A stretch of DNA of 34,040 nucleotides from Ruminococcus sp. (GCA_017475555.1 JAFVFL010000035.1:1-34040); one strand, 5' to 3'; positions 15,408-23,950 are shown, counted from the first letter of the stretch. Numbers and translations are program-made. The notes: generated by a model from the sequence alone, not told the origin.

Positions 15408-16601
15408 ATGCTTACAGGAAAGACTGTGCTGCTGTGTGTTTCAAGCTCCATAGCAGCCTATAAGATACCAGACCTTGCACGCCAGCTGACCAAGCTCGGA
15501 GCTGACGTTCAGGTGGCTATGACCCAGAATGCCACGAATTTCGTTCACCCGTTCACCTTTGAGACGCTGACCCAGCATAAGTGCCTGATCGACACCTTTG
15601 ACCGGAATTTCGAGTACAGCGTCGAGCACGTTTCCATTGCGAAAAAGGCAGATGTTGTGCTCATCGCTCCGGCTACGGCGAATGTTATCGGCAAGATAGC
15701 AAATGGTATAGCCGATGATATGCTGACCACGACGGTAATGGCGTGTACGGCGAAGAAGATAATCGCTCCGGCGATGAATCACAATATGCTGCATAATCCC
15801 ATAGTTCAGGACAATCTGCACAGGCTCAGGGAATTCGGGTATGAGATCATCGAGCCGGTCAGGGGAATGCTTGCCAACAGGGATATCGGCGACGGAAAGC
15901 TCCCGGATATCAGCGTGCTGCTGGAATATATCCTGCGTGAGGCTGCATTTGAGAAGGATCTTGCCGGAAAGCACGTTCTCGTTACGGCTGGTGCGACCCG
16001 TGAGAGCATTGACCCGGTGCGTTTCATCACCAATCATTCAAGCGGAAAAATGGGATGTGCTATTGCAAGGGCGGCTTCATTCCGTGGAGCAGAGGTAACT
16101 CTCGTTGCAGGGCATATGGACGTAGAGCCGCCGCTTTTTGCTGAGACAGTGCCGGTGACCTCGGCGGAGGATATGTTCTGTGCAGTCCGTGACAGGCTCG
16201 GAAGTGCGGATTATATCATAAAGGCTGCGGCAGTTGCGGACTATACTCCGGAGACAACGGCTGACAGCAAGATAAAGAAATCTGATGATGATATGAGCAT
16301 ACCGCTGAAACGGACGAAGGATATACTGAAATATATAGGCGAGAACAAGCGTCCGGGGCAGATCGTGTGCGGCTTTTCGATGGAGACTGACAACGTTATC
16401 GGGAACAGCACGAAAAAGCTCTCGTCGAAGAATGCCGATATGATATGTGCCAATTCCCTGCGGCGTGAGGGTGCAGGCTTCGGGACTGATACGAACGTGA
16501 TAACTATGATAACCGCCGACGGTATTGAGGAGCTTGAGCTTATGAGTAAATTTGACGCCGCAAATGCAATATTGACAAAGCTCCGGAGTATGGTCAGATA
16601 G
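15408..16601 (+). CDS. coaBC: bifunctional phosphopantothenoylcysteine decarboxylase / phosphopantothenate-cysteine ligase
   Basis: Two successive steps of coenzyme A synthesis in the cytosol. It has 397 residues. The N-terminal CoaC flavoprotein domain (about 1-180) has the active-site His74 (SVEHVS), APATAN and PAMN (121-124). The C-terminal CoaB domain (about 190-397) has VTAGATRE, FITNHSSGKMG, AAAVADYTP and KIKK. In the CoaC substrate loop many homologues have LACGD with a catalytic Cys; here it reads LANRD (155-159), so that Cys is absent. Start ATG at 15408 follows ACGGAGG. It ends two bases before an inverted-repeat element. Confidence 0.95.
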   Translation: MLTGKTVLLCVSSSIAAYKIPDLARQLTKLGADVQVAMTQNATNFVHPFTFETLTQHKCLIDTFDRNFEYSVEHVSIAKKADVVLIAPATANVIGKIANGIADDMLTTTVMACTAKKIIAPAMNHNMLHNPIVQDNLHRLREFGYEIIEPVRGMLANRDIGDGKLPDISVLLEYILREAAFEKDLAGKHVLVTAGATRESIDPVRFITNHSSGKMGCAIARAASFRGAEVTLVAGHMDVEPPLFAETVPVTSAEDMFCAVRDRLGSADYIIKAAAVADYTPETTADSKIKKSDDDMSIPLKRTKDILKYIGENKRPGQIVCGFSMETDNVIGNSTKKLSSKNADMICANSLRREGAGFGTDTNVITMITADGIEELELMSKFDAANAILTKLRSMVR

Positions 16602-16603
16602 TG

Positions 16604-16960
16604 TATACCCCATACCAGTAAGTGCGGTGCTTTTGCATATGTTTATACATGATACTGGGGGAAACCTTTCTGAGGAAAGGTTCCGCCAACAGCGGCGGCC
16701 CCTCTGTCTCACTACGTTCGACATCTCCCCGCCCCGCGGGGAGTCACCCCCAGACCCCTTTCCAAAGACTTTTAATTAAAATCCCCAGATAGGGCACTCC
16801 GATACATTCAGACCGGAAATCACTTGTGTGCCCTATCTGGGGATTTTAGCTGAAAGTTTTAGGAAGGGAGTTTGAGGGACAACCCTTTTTCAAAAGGGTT
16901 TCCCTCAACATTATGTGTAAATCACAAGCAAAAGCACCGCACTTACTGGTACGGGGTAAT
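16604..16960. mobile_element. nested inverted-repeat element (MITE-like), about 355 bases
   Basis: The ends are long inverted repeats. 16604-16636 matches the reverse complement of 16928-16958 with about one mismatch over 30 bases, and the similarity continues imperfectly inward for about 65 bases. Inside are a perfect 20-bp inverted repeat (16778-16797 with 16828-16847), an 8-bp stem (16663-16670/16675-16682), a 9-bp stem (16881-16889/16892-16900) and TTGAGGGA/TCCCTCAA around it. There is no coding frame. It begins two bases after the coaBC stop and ends just before the stop of the convergent gene. It may act as a bidirectional terminator or be a non-autonomous transposable repeat. Confidence 0.8.
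16778..16847. repeat. perfect 20-bp inverted repeat inside the element
   Basis: AAAATCCCCAGATAGGGCAC (16778-16797) is the exact reverse complement of 16828-16847, with a 30-base loop. Runs of T and A flank both arms, so a transcript from either side could form a terminator-like hairpin. Confidence 0.9.
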
Positions 16961-16964
16961 GGTA

Positions 16965-17999
16965 TCAGACGGGAAGTGGGGTATTGTACAGTTTATCTGC
17001 GATTCTTATTATCAGGCCGTGCAGCTCAAGAGATCTCTTGTACTTATCGGGTATAGCGTCATATCCGAGGAAGGCACCGAGGATATTACCGGTAACTGCA
17101 CCTGTTGAGTCGCTGTCTCCCTTGTGGTTGACAGAGGCTATGAGTGCCTTGTCAAAGTCGCTTTCGTGTTTCAGTGAGCAGTATACTGCTATGGCAAGTG
17201 TCTCCTCTGCGACCCAGCCCTCGCCGAGCCGGTGGATAGCGTTCAGCTCGTCAGTGTCAGAGTAAGCCAGCTCTGCCGCATTGTGCAGGAGCCTGGTCAT
17301 GCGGCTTGTCTCCCCGGCGTCCGGGAAAAGCCTTTCTACAGCCGAAATACTCTCGTTTACGGCGTTGATGAGCGAGATATCGCTCTCGCCTACAGCCCTT
17401 ACTATATGTACCAGTGCTGCGGCGGGGATATATCCCAGCTCATGCCCGTGAGTAAGTGCGGCAGCTTTTGCTCCGAGCATATCCGATGTATCCGTACCGA
17501 CCTTGCTTCCGCTGAAATACAGCCCTATCGGTGCGACACGCATCACTCCTCCGCAGCCCTTGCTGTTGTTGAGGGGCGACTCAATAGTGCCGTCAGCACC
17601 GTGCTCTATCGCCGAAAGGCAGGTCATTCCCGGAGCACGGGGGCTGAAAAGCTCCGGTATTTCGAGCAGCCCTGAGTGCTTTCCTGTATACTCTGCCGGA
17701 AATCTCCTTGTCTGAGTTATATACCAGTCTCTGTAGCATAATGCGATATTTTCAGTAATATCCGCATTTTCGCCATCCTCTGCACTCATGAGCAGCCCGT
17801 CAGCTGTAAAAAGGCTCATCTGCGTATCATCTGAAAAAAGGGCAATGCCGCCCGTCAGGCTGTACTCTGTAATGCCATTGCTGCCGAATTGCTGGAAGAT
17901 CTGCCTTTCACCCATGAATTCTACAGCATATCCGAGTGCATCTCCGGCTGCACCGCCTGTCAGGCAGCCACGGAATTTATTGATGTCTCTCACGATCAC
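16965..17999 (-). CDS. ADP-ribosylglycohydrolase family protein
   Basis: A 344-residue all-helical enzyme of the DraG/ARH family, which cleaves ADP-ribose from proteins or small molecules using two Mg ions. The metal and substrate motifs are intact: GGAAGDALG (15-23), SDDTQM (56-61), NNSKGCGGVMRVAPIGL, and near the C-terminus GDSDSTGAVTGNILGA. The GTG start at 17999 overlaps the stop of the upstream gene as GTGA, and GGAGG lies four bases before it; a second GTG at 17993 would have better spacing. The substrate is unknown. The last codons end next to the inverted-repeat element. Confidence 0.94.
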   Translation of the reverse strand: MIVRDINKFRGCLTGGAAGDALGYAVEFMGERQIFQQFGSNGITEYSLTGGIALFSDDTQMSLFTADGLLMSAEDGENADITENIALCYRDWYITQTRRFPAEYTGKHSGLLEIPELFSPRAPGMTCLSAIEHGADGTIESPLNNSKGCGGVMRVAPIGLYFSGSKVGTDTSDMLGAKAAALTHGHELGYIPAAALVHIVRAVGESDISLINAVNESISAVERLFPDAGETSRMTRLLHNAAELAYSDTDELNAIHRLGEGWVAEETLAIAVYCSLKHESDFDKALIASVNHKGDSDSTGAVTGNILGAFLGYDAIPDKYKRSLELHGLIIRIADKLYNTPLPV

Positions 18000-18523
18000 G
18001 AATCCTCCTGTTCTATTATTTTCGGAGCCTCTGCGTTCTCCTTTTCAAGCTTTTTCTGCCGTCTGAGACGGCGTTCCTCCGACGCTTCATATGAGAAAAG
18101 CTGTATCAGTGCGATGATGACAGCAATTGCCGCAGGTGCAATGGCAGGCATAATACGGCTTTTGTACATATCGCTTATCGGCATCAAGGTATATGCGTTT
18201 GTCCAGCCTGCACGGTCGGCGTGGTCAGCGAGCTTATACAGCATAGCAAGGCACAGTGCAAGACCTCCGCCGGAGCATATCACGGAAATGATATCCGGTA
18301 TCGTTTTTCTGAAAAGGCACAGCAACGCACCGAGTACCATAGCTGCACCGGAAATGATGAGCAGTACCCCGACAGCCGTAAGCTCGCTGCCGTAGCTTTC
18401 GTGGTTGTAGACAAGCCCTGCACCGGATAGAGTTACCATAACGAGCGGATAAACAGCCGTCAGCACAAGCATTATAATTTTCAGTGCAGTGAGAAAGCCG
18501 CTGCTTTTTTTATTGTTTTTCAT
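17996..18523 (-). CDS. hypothetical membrane protein, four hydrophobic segments
   Basis: A 175-residue protein that I do not recognise. Hydrophobic segments occur at about 13-37, 49-70, 78-97 and 123-144. A basic-acidic tail follows with ERRLRRQKKLEKENAE, which may form a short helix in the cytosol. ATG at 18523 has a rather distant AAAGGA. Its stop overlaps the start of the ADP-ribosylglycohydrolase gene, so the two are probably co-expressed. It is divergent from spoIVB over 126 bases. Confidence 0.78.
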   Translation of the reverse strand: MKNNKKSSGFLTALKIIMLVLTAVYPLVMVTLSGAGLVYNHESYGSELTAVGVLLIISGAAMVLGALLCLFRKTIPDIISVICSGGGLALCLAMLYKLADHADRAGWTNAYTLMPISDMYKSRIMPAIAPAAIAVIIALIQLFSYEASEERRLRRQKKLEKENAEAPKIIEQEDS

Positions 18524-18649
18524 TTTTATGATTTTCCTTTTGTTATTATCTATAAATCCCGCAGTTCCGGGAACAATATCAGTGTACGGGAAAAATTCGG
18601 GATATTCCGGTTTTTTCCGTAAAAAGCAGTAATGAAAGGAAGCGGATAA

Positions 18650-19849
18650 ATGCAGCTTAAAAAGAAACTGAGAGCGGCGGCAGCAGGGTTATTATCTGCG
18701 GCTGTCATCACTTTATCCGGAGCAGGACTGCATTATTTTTCACGTCTGCCGGACTGTGTCATGGTGGACAGCTGTTCTGCCGTGGAGGAGCTTCATTTTG
18801 CCGGATATCCGGAGATATCGCTCGTGCCCGGTGCAGGCGGAAGAGCCTCAGCTGTGCTCTTCGGGGCAGTCCCAGTAAAGAGCATACAGGTCGTGGAATC
18901 CGAAGCTCCGCTCGTTTATGCAGGCGGGTCACCGTTCGGGATAAAGCTTCTCATGGACGGAGTAATGGTCACTGAGCTGGACGATGTCCGCTCAGCCGAC
19001 GGCACTCTCAGCTGTCCTGCGGCGGCTGCCGGTATAAGCGAGGGCGATGTGATACGGACTGCCGGCGGAGTATCCGTAGTCTCGAACAAGGGCTTGCAGA
19101 CTATCATCGGCAGCAGCGGCGGTGAGCCTGTTACCCTGACGGTGAGCAGGGGAGGAGAGACTCGTGAAGCTGTGCTGACACCGGTAATGTCGGAGACTGA
19201 CGGCAGCTGGAGAGGCGGAATGTGGGTGCGTGACAGTATCGCCGGTATAGGCACTATGACCTATATCGACCCTGAGACCGGGAGCTTTGCCGGGCTTGGA
19301 CACCCTGTCTGCGACAGTGAGACCGGTGAGCTCGTTCCGCTGCAAAGCGGTGAAGCCGTGCCTGTGGAGCTTGCAGATGTAAAAAAGGGAGAGCATGGTA
19401 TACCCGGTGAGCTGAGGGGAACGCTTTCCCATACCGGCAGCTATGGCGTACTGACGCTCAACAGCGGAGCCGGTATCTTCGGCAGTCTCAGCAGCAGCTC
19501 AGTCCGTGAGCTGAGCCGTGGGAGCGAGCTTGTGCCGCTTGGCTACAGGCAGGACGTGACCGAGGGAGAGGCGTATATCTATGCCTCTGTAAAGGGCAGC
19601 ACTCCGAAGCGGTACAGTGTTGAGATAGAGTCAGTGGATTACAGCGGCGGAGGCAAGGATATGGTGATACACATTACCGATGAGCAGCTGATCGCTGAGT
19701 CCGGCGGCATAGTTCAGGGAATGAGCGGAAGTCCGGTGATACAGAGCGGCAGGCTTGTCGGTGCAGTCACGCACGTATTCGTTGCCGACCCGACCCGTGG
19801 CTACGGGATATTTGCCGAGAGCATGATGCAGGCTTCCCAGTCCGGCTGA
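18650..19849 (+). CDS. spoIVB: SpoIVB peptidase
   Basis: A serine protease of family S55 that signals from the forespore to activate pro-sigma-K processing in B. subtilis. It has 399 residues: an N-terminal membrane anchor (about 7-31), a PDZ domain (about 95-178, with AAAAGISEGDVI), then the S55 domain. Candidate catalytic residues are His218 (GLGHPV), Asp344 (HITDEQ) and Ser359 (GMSGSP); their spacing agrees with B. subtilis SpoIVB. The C-terminal THVFVADPTRGYGIFAE motif is typical. ATG at 18650 follows AAAGGA. The usual downstream neighbour spo0A is not here; a minus-strand terminator and ptsH follow instead. Confidence 0.95.
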   Translation: MQLKKKLRAAAAGLLSAAVITLSGAGLHYFSRLPDCVMVDSCSAVEELHFAGYPEISLVPGAGGRASAVLFGAVPVKSIQVVESEAPLVYAGGSPFGIKLLMDGVMVTELDDVRSADGTLSCPAAAAGISEGDVIRTAGGVSVVSNKGLQTIIGSSGGEPVTLTVSRGGETREAVLTPVMSETDGSWRGGMWVRDSIAGIGTMTYIDPETGSFAGLGHPVCDSETGELVPLQSGEAVPVELADVKKGEHGIPGELRGTLSHTGSYGVLTLNSGAGIFGSLSSSSVRELSRGSELVPLGYRQDVTEGEAYIYASVKGSTPKRYSVEIESVDYSGGGKDMVIHITDEQLIAESGGIVQGMSGSPVIQSGRLVGAVTHVFVADPTRGYGIFAESMMQASQSG

Positions 19850-19861
19850 CGCATTTTTGCT

Positions 19862-19898
19862 AAAAAAAGAGTGTTGCAGGGCACTGACCCTGTAACAC
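19862..19898 (-). terminator. terminator below ptsH
   Basis: GTGTTGCAGGG (19871-19881) pairs with CCCTGTAACAC (19888-19898) with one G-U, followed on the minus strand by seven T. It lies 110 bases beyond the ptsH stop and just after the spoIVB stop, and could also help end spoIVB transcripts. Confidence 0.85.
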
Positions 19899-20007
19899 CC
19901 TCCGTATTCGTGGTTTCTGATTTTACGATGCTATTTTCTTATTATTTTTTGTCCGGCTCACCGGAGCATATGCCACCCTGTTACGTCGAAATTACTGATA
20001 TGCGTGC

Positions 20008-20280
20008 TTATCTTGTCTCCTCATTGAAGCCGCTGTTCACGAGATCAACGAGTGCCTCAACTGCTGCCTTCTCATCTGCACCGTCTGCAATGACCTTTAT
20101 ATCAGTGCCGCCAACGATACCGAGTGAAAGGATACCGAGCAGACTCTTTGCATTGACTCTGCGCTCCTCTTTCTCGATCCAGATAGACGACTTGAATTCA
20201 TTAGCCTTCTGGATGAAGAACGTTGCGGGTCTGGCGTGAAGTCCTACCTGGTTCTTAACTGTTACTTCTTTGACAAACAT
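20008..20280 (-). CDS. ptsH: HPr phosphocarrier protein
   Basis: The general phosphocarrier of the sugar phosphotransferase system. It has 90 residues with the phosphorylatable His15 (GLHARPAT) and the regulatory Ser46 (AKSLLGILSLG). Both are intact, so it could serve in PTS transport and, through HPr kinase, in catabolite control; a Crh-type protein would lack His15. ATG at 20280 follows GAGGAGAG. It is a single-gene unit with a strong promoter, a leader of about 115 bases and a terminator. No PTS enzyme I gene is adjacent. Confidence 0.96.
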   Translation of the reverse strand: MFVKEVTVKNQVGLHARPATFFIQKANEFKSSIWIEKEERRVNAKSLLGILSLGIVGGTDIKVIADGADEKAAVEALVDLVNSGFNEETR

Positions 20281-20364
20281 TTACAACTCTCCTCTTCTTG
20301 TATTATCGGTGTCCCTCTCAAATATTTCTAAATTATTAGGGAGCTGCCGTATGATGAATGCTGT

Positions 20365-20396
20365 CAGCAGATCCTGCTTTCATATGTGATCTGCTG
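20365..20396 (-). promoter_or_regulatory. 5'-leader hairpin of ptsH
   Basis: CAGCAGATC (20365-20373) pairs perfectly with GATCTGCTG (20388-20396) around a 14-base loop. It sits at the predicted 5' end of the transcript, where such stems often stabilise mRNA. No T run follows, so it is not a terminator. Confidence 0.5.
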
Positions 20397-20402
20397 AATA
20401 TC

Positions 20403-20431
20403 ATTATACACCTGTTTTTTCGTTTAGTCAA
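20403..20431 (-). promoter_or_regulatory. promoter of ptsH
   Basis: On the minus strand TTGACT (20431-20426) and TATAAT (20408-20403) have 17-base spacing. The match to the sigma-A consensus is close. Confidence 0.85.
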
Positions 20432-20639
20432 CGGATTTTTGGGAATCACAAGGCTTTTCGGCGTAATTTCTACATTTAGAACAAGAGTAGGAGAAGAAAA
20501 AAAGCTTTGCTTGTGAAATTTCCCTACATAAAAATCGGCATTTATTTTGTATATCTTCAATAATAATCAACTGATAATTATGTATATTATTGCTAAGGGG
20601 ATATTGCTTTTACGACTATACTGAGCGTTGATTGACCGG

Positions 20640-21929
20640 TCAGCCCTCAGCAAGCAGCTTCTGAGCACTTGCAAGCTTTACGCTGACTATGAACAGCTCC
20701 ATAGCCTTTTTAAGATCCCCGATCGGCGGATATGTCGGGGCAAGACGGATATTTCTGTCCTCCGGGTCTTTGCCGTAGGGGAATGTTGCTCCTGCACCGG
20801 TGAGTGTCACGCCTGCCTCCGCACAGAGCTGAACTATATGCTTTGCACAGCCGCTCAGAGCGTTGAACGATACGAAATATCCGCCCTCCGGCTCAGTCCA
20901 CTCGCCTATGCCCAGCGGTGCGATCTCACGGCTCAGTGACTCGCATACAAGGCGGAATTTCGGCTCAATTATCGCCATATGCTTTTTCATATGGTCACAC
21001 ATATTCTCAAAGCTGCCGAAGAATTTTACATGACGCAGCTGATTCATTTTGTCGTAGCTGATTATGCTTATTCCGAGGTGCTTCTTCAGCTCCTCAACGT
21101 TCTCATGGCTGCCGCCCATTACTGCAACGCCTGCACCGGGGAAGGTTATCTTCGATGTTGAGCCGAATATGTAGACGATATTCTCATTCCCGACCTTCTT
21201 TGCCTCGTCAAGTATGTTGAGTATCAGCTTCGGGGAATCCGTGAGGTGGTGGATACAGTACGCATTGTCCCAGAATATGCGGAAATCCTTTGCAGCCGGC
21301 CTCAGTGAAGCAAAGCGGCGGACAGTATCATCGCTGTAGGAAATGCCGTCCGGGTTGGAATACTGCGGAACGCACCAGATACCCTTTATGGAATCGTCCT
21401 CTGCAACGAGGCTCTCTATCATGTCCATATCCGGACCGTCAGGGGTCATGGGAATATTGATCATCTCGATGCCAAAGAACTCAGTTACCTTGAAGTGCCT
21501 GTCATATCCGGGAACAGGGCAGAGGAACCTGACCTTATCGAGCCTTGACCACGGAGTGCTTCCGAGGATACCCTTGTTATAGGCAGTCTGAACAGCCCAG
21601 AACATAGCGTTAAGGCTGGAGTTTCCGAAGATTATGACCTCGTCCTCGCCGACGCCTATCATGTCTGAGAAAAGCTTCTTTGCCTCCGGTATGCCATCGA
21701 GCATACCATAATTGCGCACGTCGATACCGCTCTCGCTCATGAAATCGTGGTCATCGAACACATCGAGCATACCGACGCTCAGCTCAAGCTGCTCACGGCA
21801 GGGATTTCCCCTTGACATATTCAGTGCCAGACCCTGTGCCTTATAGCCGTCGTAGACAGCCTGCATCTCGTCTCTGAATGCTGAAAGCTCCTCTCTGTTC
21901 ATTTCGGTCAGTTTCTTTGGATAACTCAT
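20640..21929 (-). CDS. PLP-dependent aminotransferase, aspartate aminotransferase-like (class I)
   Basis: A cytosolic fold-type I aminotransferase of about 429 residues. It resembles the group of aspartate aminotransferases with an atypical N-terminus (LNMSRGNPCREQLELS). The PLP-binding Lys lies in FGSTSKITFPGAGVA, and NPDG and FWDNAYCIHHL precede it as expected. RNIRLAPTYPP near the end carries the conserved carboxylate-binding Arg. ATG at 21929 is chosen, with AAAGGG nine bases upstream; a TTG at 21947 is unlikely. It stands alone, with its own promoter. The exact substrate is inferred. Confidence 0.9.
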   Translation of the reverse strand: MSYPKKLTEMNREELSAFRDEMQAVYDGYKAQGLALNMSRGNPCREQLELSVGMLDVFDDHDFMSESGIDVRNYGMLDGIPEAKKLFSDMIGVGEDEVIIFGNSSLNAMFWAVQTAYNKGILGSTPWSRLDKVRFLCPVPGYDRHFKVTEFFGIEMINIPMTPDGPDMDMIESLVAEDDSIKGIWCVPQYSNPDGISYSDDTVRRFASLRPAAKDFRIFWDNAYCIHHLTDSPKLILNILDEAKKVGNENIVYIFGSTSKITFPGAGVAVMGGSHENVEELKKHLGISIISYDKMNQLRHVKFFGSFENMCDHMKKHMAIIEPKFRLVCESLSREIAPLGIGEWTEPEGGYFVSFNALSGCAKHIVQLCAEAGVTLTGAGATFPYGKDPEDRNIRLAPTYPPIGDLKKAMELFIVSVKLASAQKLLAEG

Positions 21930-22032
21930 TCCGGTACACCCTTTCAAAAAAATTATATCAGAAATAATCAGATATTTCAGATTATTTTCAGATTACTATG
22001 CTACTATCACAATAGTATTTAGTCCATAGATG

Positions 22033-22061
22033 ATTATATCACATTGTCAATATCTTATCAA
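22033..22061 (-). promoter_or_regulatory. promoter of the aminotransferase gene
   Basis: On the minus strand TTGATA (22061-22056) and TATAAT (22038-22033) are 17 bases apart. An inverted repeat (ATCTT/AAGAT, about 22052-22073) overlaps the -35. A dyad TACTAT-caca-ATAGTA (about 22003-22018) lies just inside the leader and could be an operator. The rest of the 21930-22297 interval is AT-rich leader and the divergent promoter. Confidence 0.75.
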
Positions 22062-22222
22062 GAGACAAGATAACAAATTATAATCTTTTTTTCAGGCTGA
22101 TTTTTAGCGTTTTTTTCATATAGAATAAGGCATATGTCTATATCTGGTGAAATAATGTACACCGATGGCGGACAGAACGGGAGCCTGGATTGTGCAGATT
22201 TGATGAAAATTTTCGACCATGA

Positions 22223-22251
22223 TTGACAACTGCCTGTATTTGGTGTACAAT
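22223..22251 (+). promoter_or_regulatory. promoter of the transglutaminase-like dockerin gene
   Basis: TTGACA (22223-22228) and TACAAT (22246-22251) are 17 bases apart, about 40 bases before the start codon. Confidence 0.8.
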
Positions 22252-22297
22252 TATAGTAACAGATTTTGTATCAAAATTTTTAACGGGAGGAGTTCCT

Positions 22298-23950
22298 ATG
22301 AAAGGCTTTTTAAAGGCAGGTATTTCTGCGGCTGTATCACTGGCAATGCTCTGCGGCGGCACGCTCCCCGGACTTGACTCTCTTGCTGAGGCGGCAGGAG
22401 AGGAGTACGGAGTCATAGGCGAGGCGGATATCCCGGAGCTGCTTTTAGGCGAGGACAGCACCGGAAATGCGGAGATACTTGCGAATTATTCGACCGGCAC
22501 CCATAACTACGGCACATTCCTCGACGAGAACAATGTTGAGGTGTATATGGCGATGATGAAGCTCATCAATCCCTCTGAGGATGATCTCACCGTCACCATG
22601 CCTGAGCCGATCACCTTTACTGCAAGCTCGGTAAATCTCACGTCCTCGGCTGATCAGAAGGCATTTCAGGACGCTGTTTTCAGCAATTGCCGGCCTGCTA
22701 TGGACTGCGTGCTTTTCGATGTTCCTGATCTTTTCTGGATCGACGAGGCTCAGATCGGCGTAAAGCCCTCGTCAATGACGTACAAGCGGAGCCGCTCAAC
22801 AGGTACCTACACCTTCACGATAACCGGGCTGACGTTCGTTCCGGGATACTATGACGGCTTTGAGAGCTTTGACCAGGTGCTTGAGTACAAGGAGAAGCTC
22901 GATACAGCAGTCGCAGATTTTGAGGTCAGCGGCGATACCCTCTACGACAAGCTGCTTTCCATACACGATCAGATCTCGCTGTTCACCTATTATGATACGT
23001 CCGGAAGATTCTCAGGCTCTGCTCTCGGCGGACTTGTCGAGCCGGGCGTTGTCTGCGAGGGCTATTCCAAGGCGTTCAAGCTCATTTGTGACCGGGAGGG
23101 GATACCCTGTATCTGCGTCTTCGGCAACTATAATGAGGAAGAGGCTATGGCACATATGTGGAACTACGTTCTTATGGACGACGGCGAGTGGTATGGTATC
23201 GACGTAACGTGGGACGATTATGACGGGCAGGACGGCAAGGATATCATCTACAGCTATTTCCTCAAGGGCTCGGACGATTTCTTCAAGCTGCATACCGAGG
23301 CTACTGAGTATTCGTACACCAACTTCGTTTATCCGACTATCTCAAAGACCAATTACGACCCGAATGCCGTCGTAGTTACAACAACAGCTGCACAGGCGGT
23401 GACTACATCTACGACCTCGTATACTACTACTGCGGCAGAGACCTATACAACAACTACAGCTGCTTTCATTACAACGACCGCTGAGGCTGCGGCATCGACC
23501 ACAGCTGCACCGGTGACCACGACTGCCGGGGCAACTGTTACCACAACGACTGTTTCCTACTTAACGACAACGGCTTCAGCTGTGCCGTCAACGACCTCAT
23601 CGGAGGCTGCCACGACAACGGCTGCACGCAAAACCACGTCCACGACGACAGCTGCCGCCACTACAACAGCTGCCCCTACGACTATAGCAACAGTGACCAC
23701 GACTGCTGAGATACCGGGTACCACAACGACAGCTGAGCCGGTGACAACAGTTATCATGACATACCAGCCGGGCGACGTGAATCATGACGGCTCGGTGAAT
23801 GTTGCAGACCTGGTGAAGCTTTCACGGGTGCTTCTCGGAGCTGAGGGCTCGGAGTATCCATGCGACGTAAACGGTGACGGGTATACTGACACGTTCGACC
23901 TTGCGGCACTGAGGAAGATATTCTGTGACAGCATCTACATTCTGCACTGA
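22298..23950 (+). CDS. secreted transglutaminase-like (cysteine protease-fold) protein with Thr-rich linker and dockerin
   Basis: 550 residues. A signal peptide (about 1-32) is followed by an N-terminal domain and a transglutaminase-like domain (about 195-340). Its triad is visible as Cys253 (GVVCEGYSKAF), His286 (MAHMWNYV) and Asp302 (GIDVTWDD). A low-complexity linker of Thr, Ala and Val (about 358-487) and a C-terminal type I dockerin (491-545, with DVNHDGSVNVAD and DVNGDGYTDTFD Ca loops) complete it. The protein is exported and probably docks to a cohesin scaffold. Whether it cleaves peptides or crosslinks is not visible. ATG at 22298 follows GGGAGGAG. Confidence 0.92.
   Translation: MKGFLKAGISAAVSLAMLCGGTLPGLDSLAEAAGEEYGVIGEADIPELLLGEDSTGNAEILANYSTGTHNYGTFLDENNVEVYMAMMKLINPSEDDLTVTMPEPITFTASSVNLTSSADQKAFQDAVFSNCRPAMDCVLFDVPDLFWIDEAQIGVKPSSMTYKRSRSTGTYTFTITGLTFVPGYYDGFESFDQVLEYKEKLDTAVADFEVSGDTLYDKLLSIHDQISLFTYYDTSGRFSGSALGGLVEPGVVCEGYSKAFKLICDREGIPCICVFGNYNEEEAMAHMWNYVLMDDGEWYGIDVTWDDYDGQDGKDIIYSYFLKGSDDFFKLHTEATEYSYTNFVYPTISKTNYDPNAVVVTTTAAQAVTTSTTSYTTTAAETYTTTTAAFITTTAEAAASTTAAPVTTTAGATVTTTTVSYLTTTASAVPSTTSSEAATTTAARKTTSTTTAAATTTAAPTTIATVTTTAEIPGTTTTAEPVTTVIMTYQPGDVNHDGSVNVADLVKLSRVLLGAEGSEYPCDVNGDGYTDTFDLAALRKIFCDSIYILH

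Noticed and set aside
20336..20560. 74-codon minus-strand frame upstream of ptsH
   Set aside because: It overlaps the ptsH promoter and leader hairpin and shows no ribosome site or coding pattern.
23557..23785. Val-rich and Arg/Cys-rich minus-strand frames opposite the Thr-rich linker
   Set aside because: They are antisense shadows of ACC/ACA/GCT repeats, with no ribosome site.
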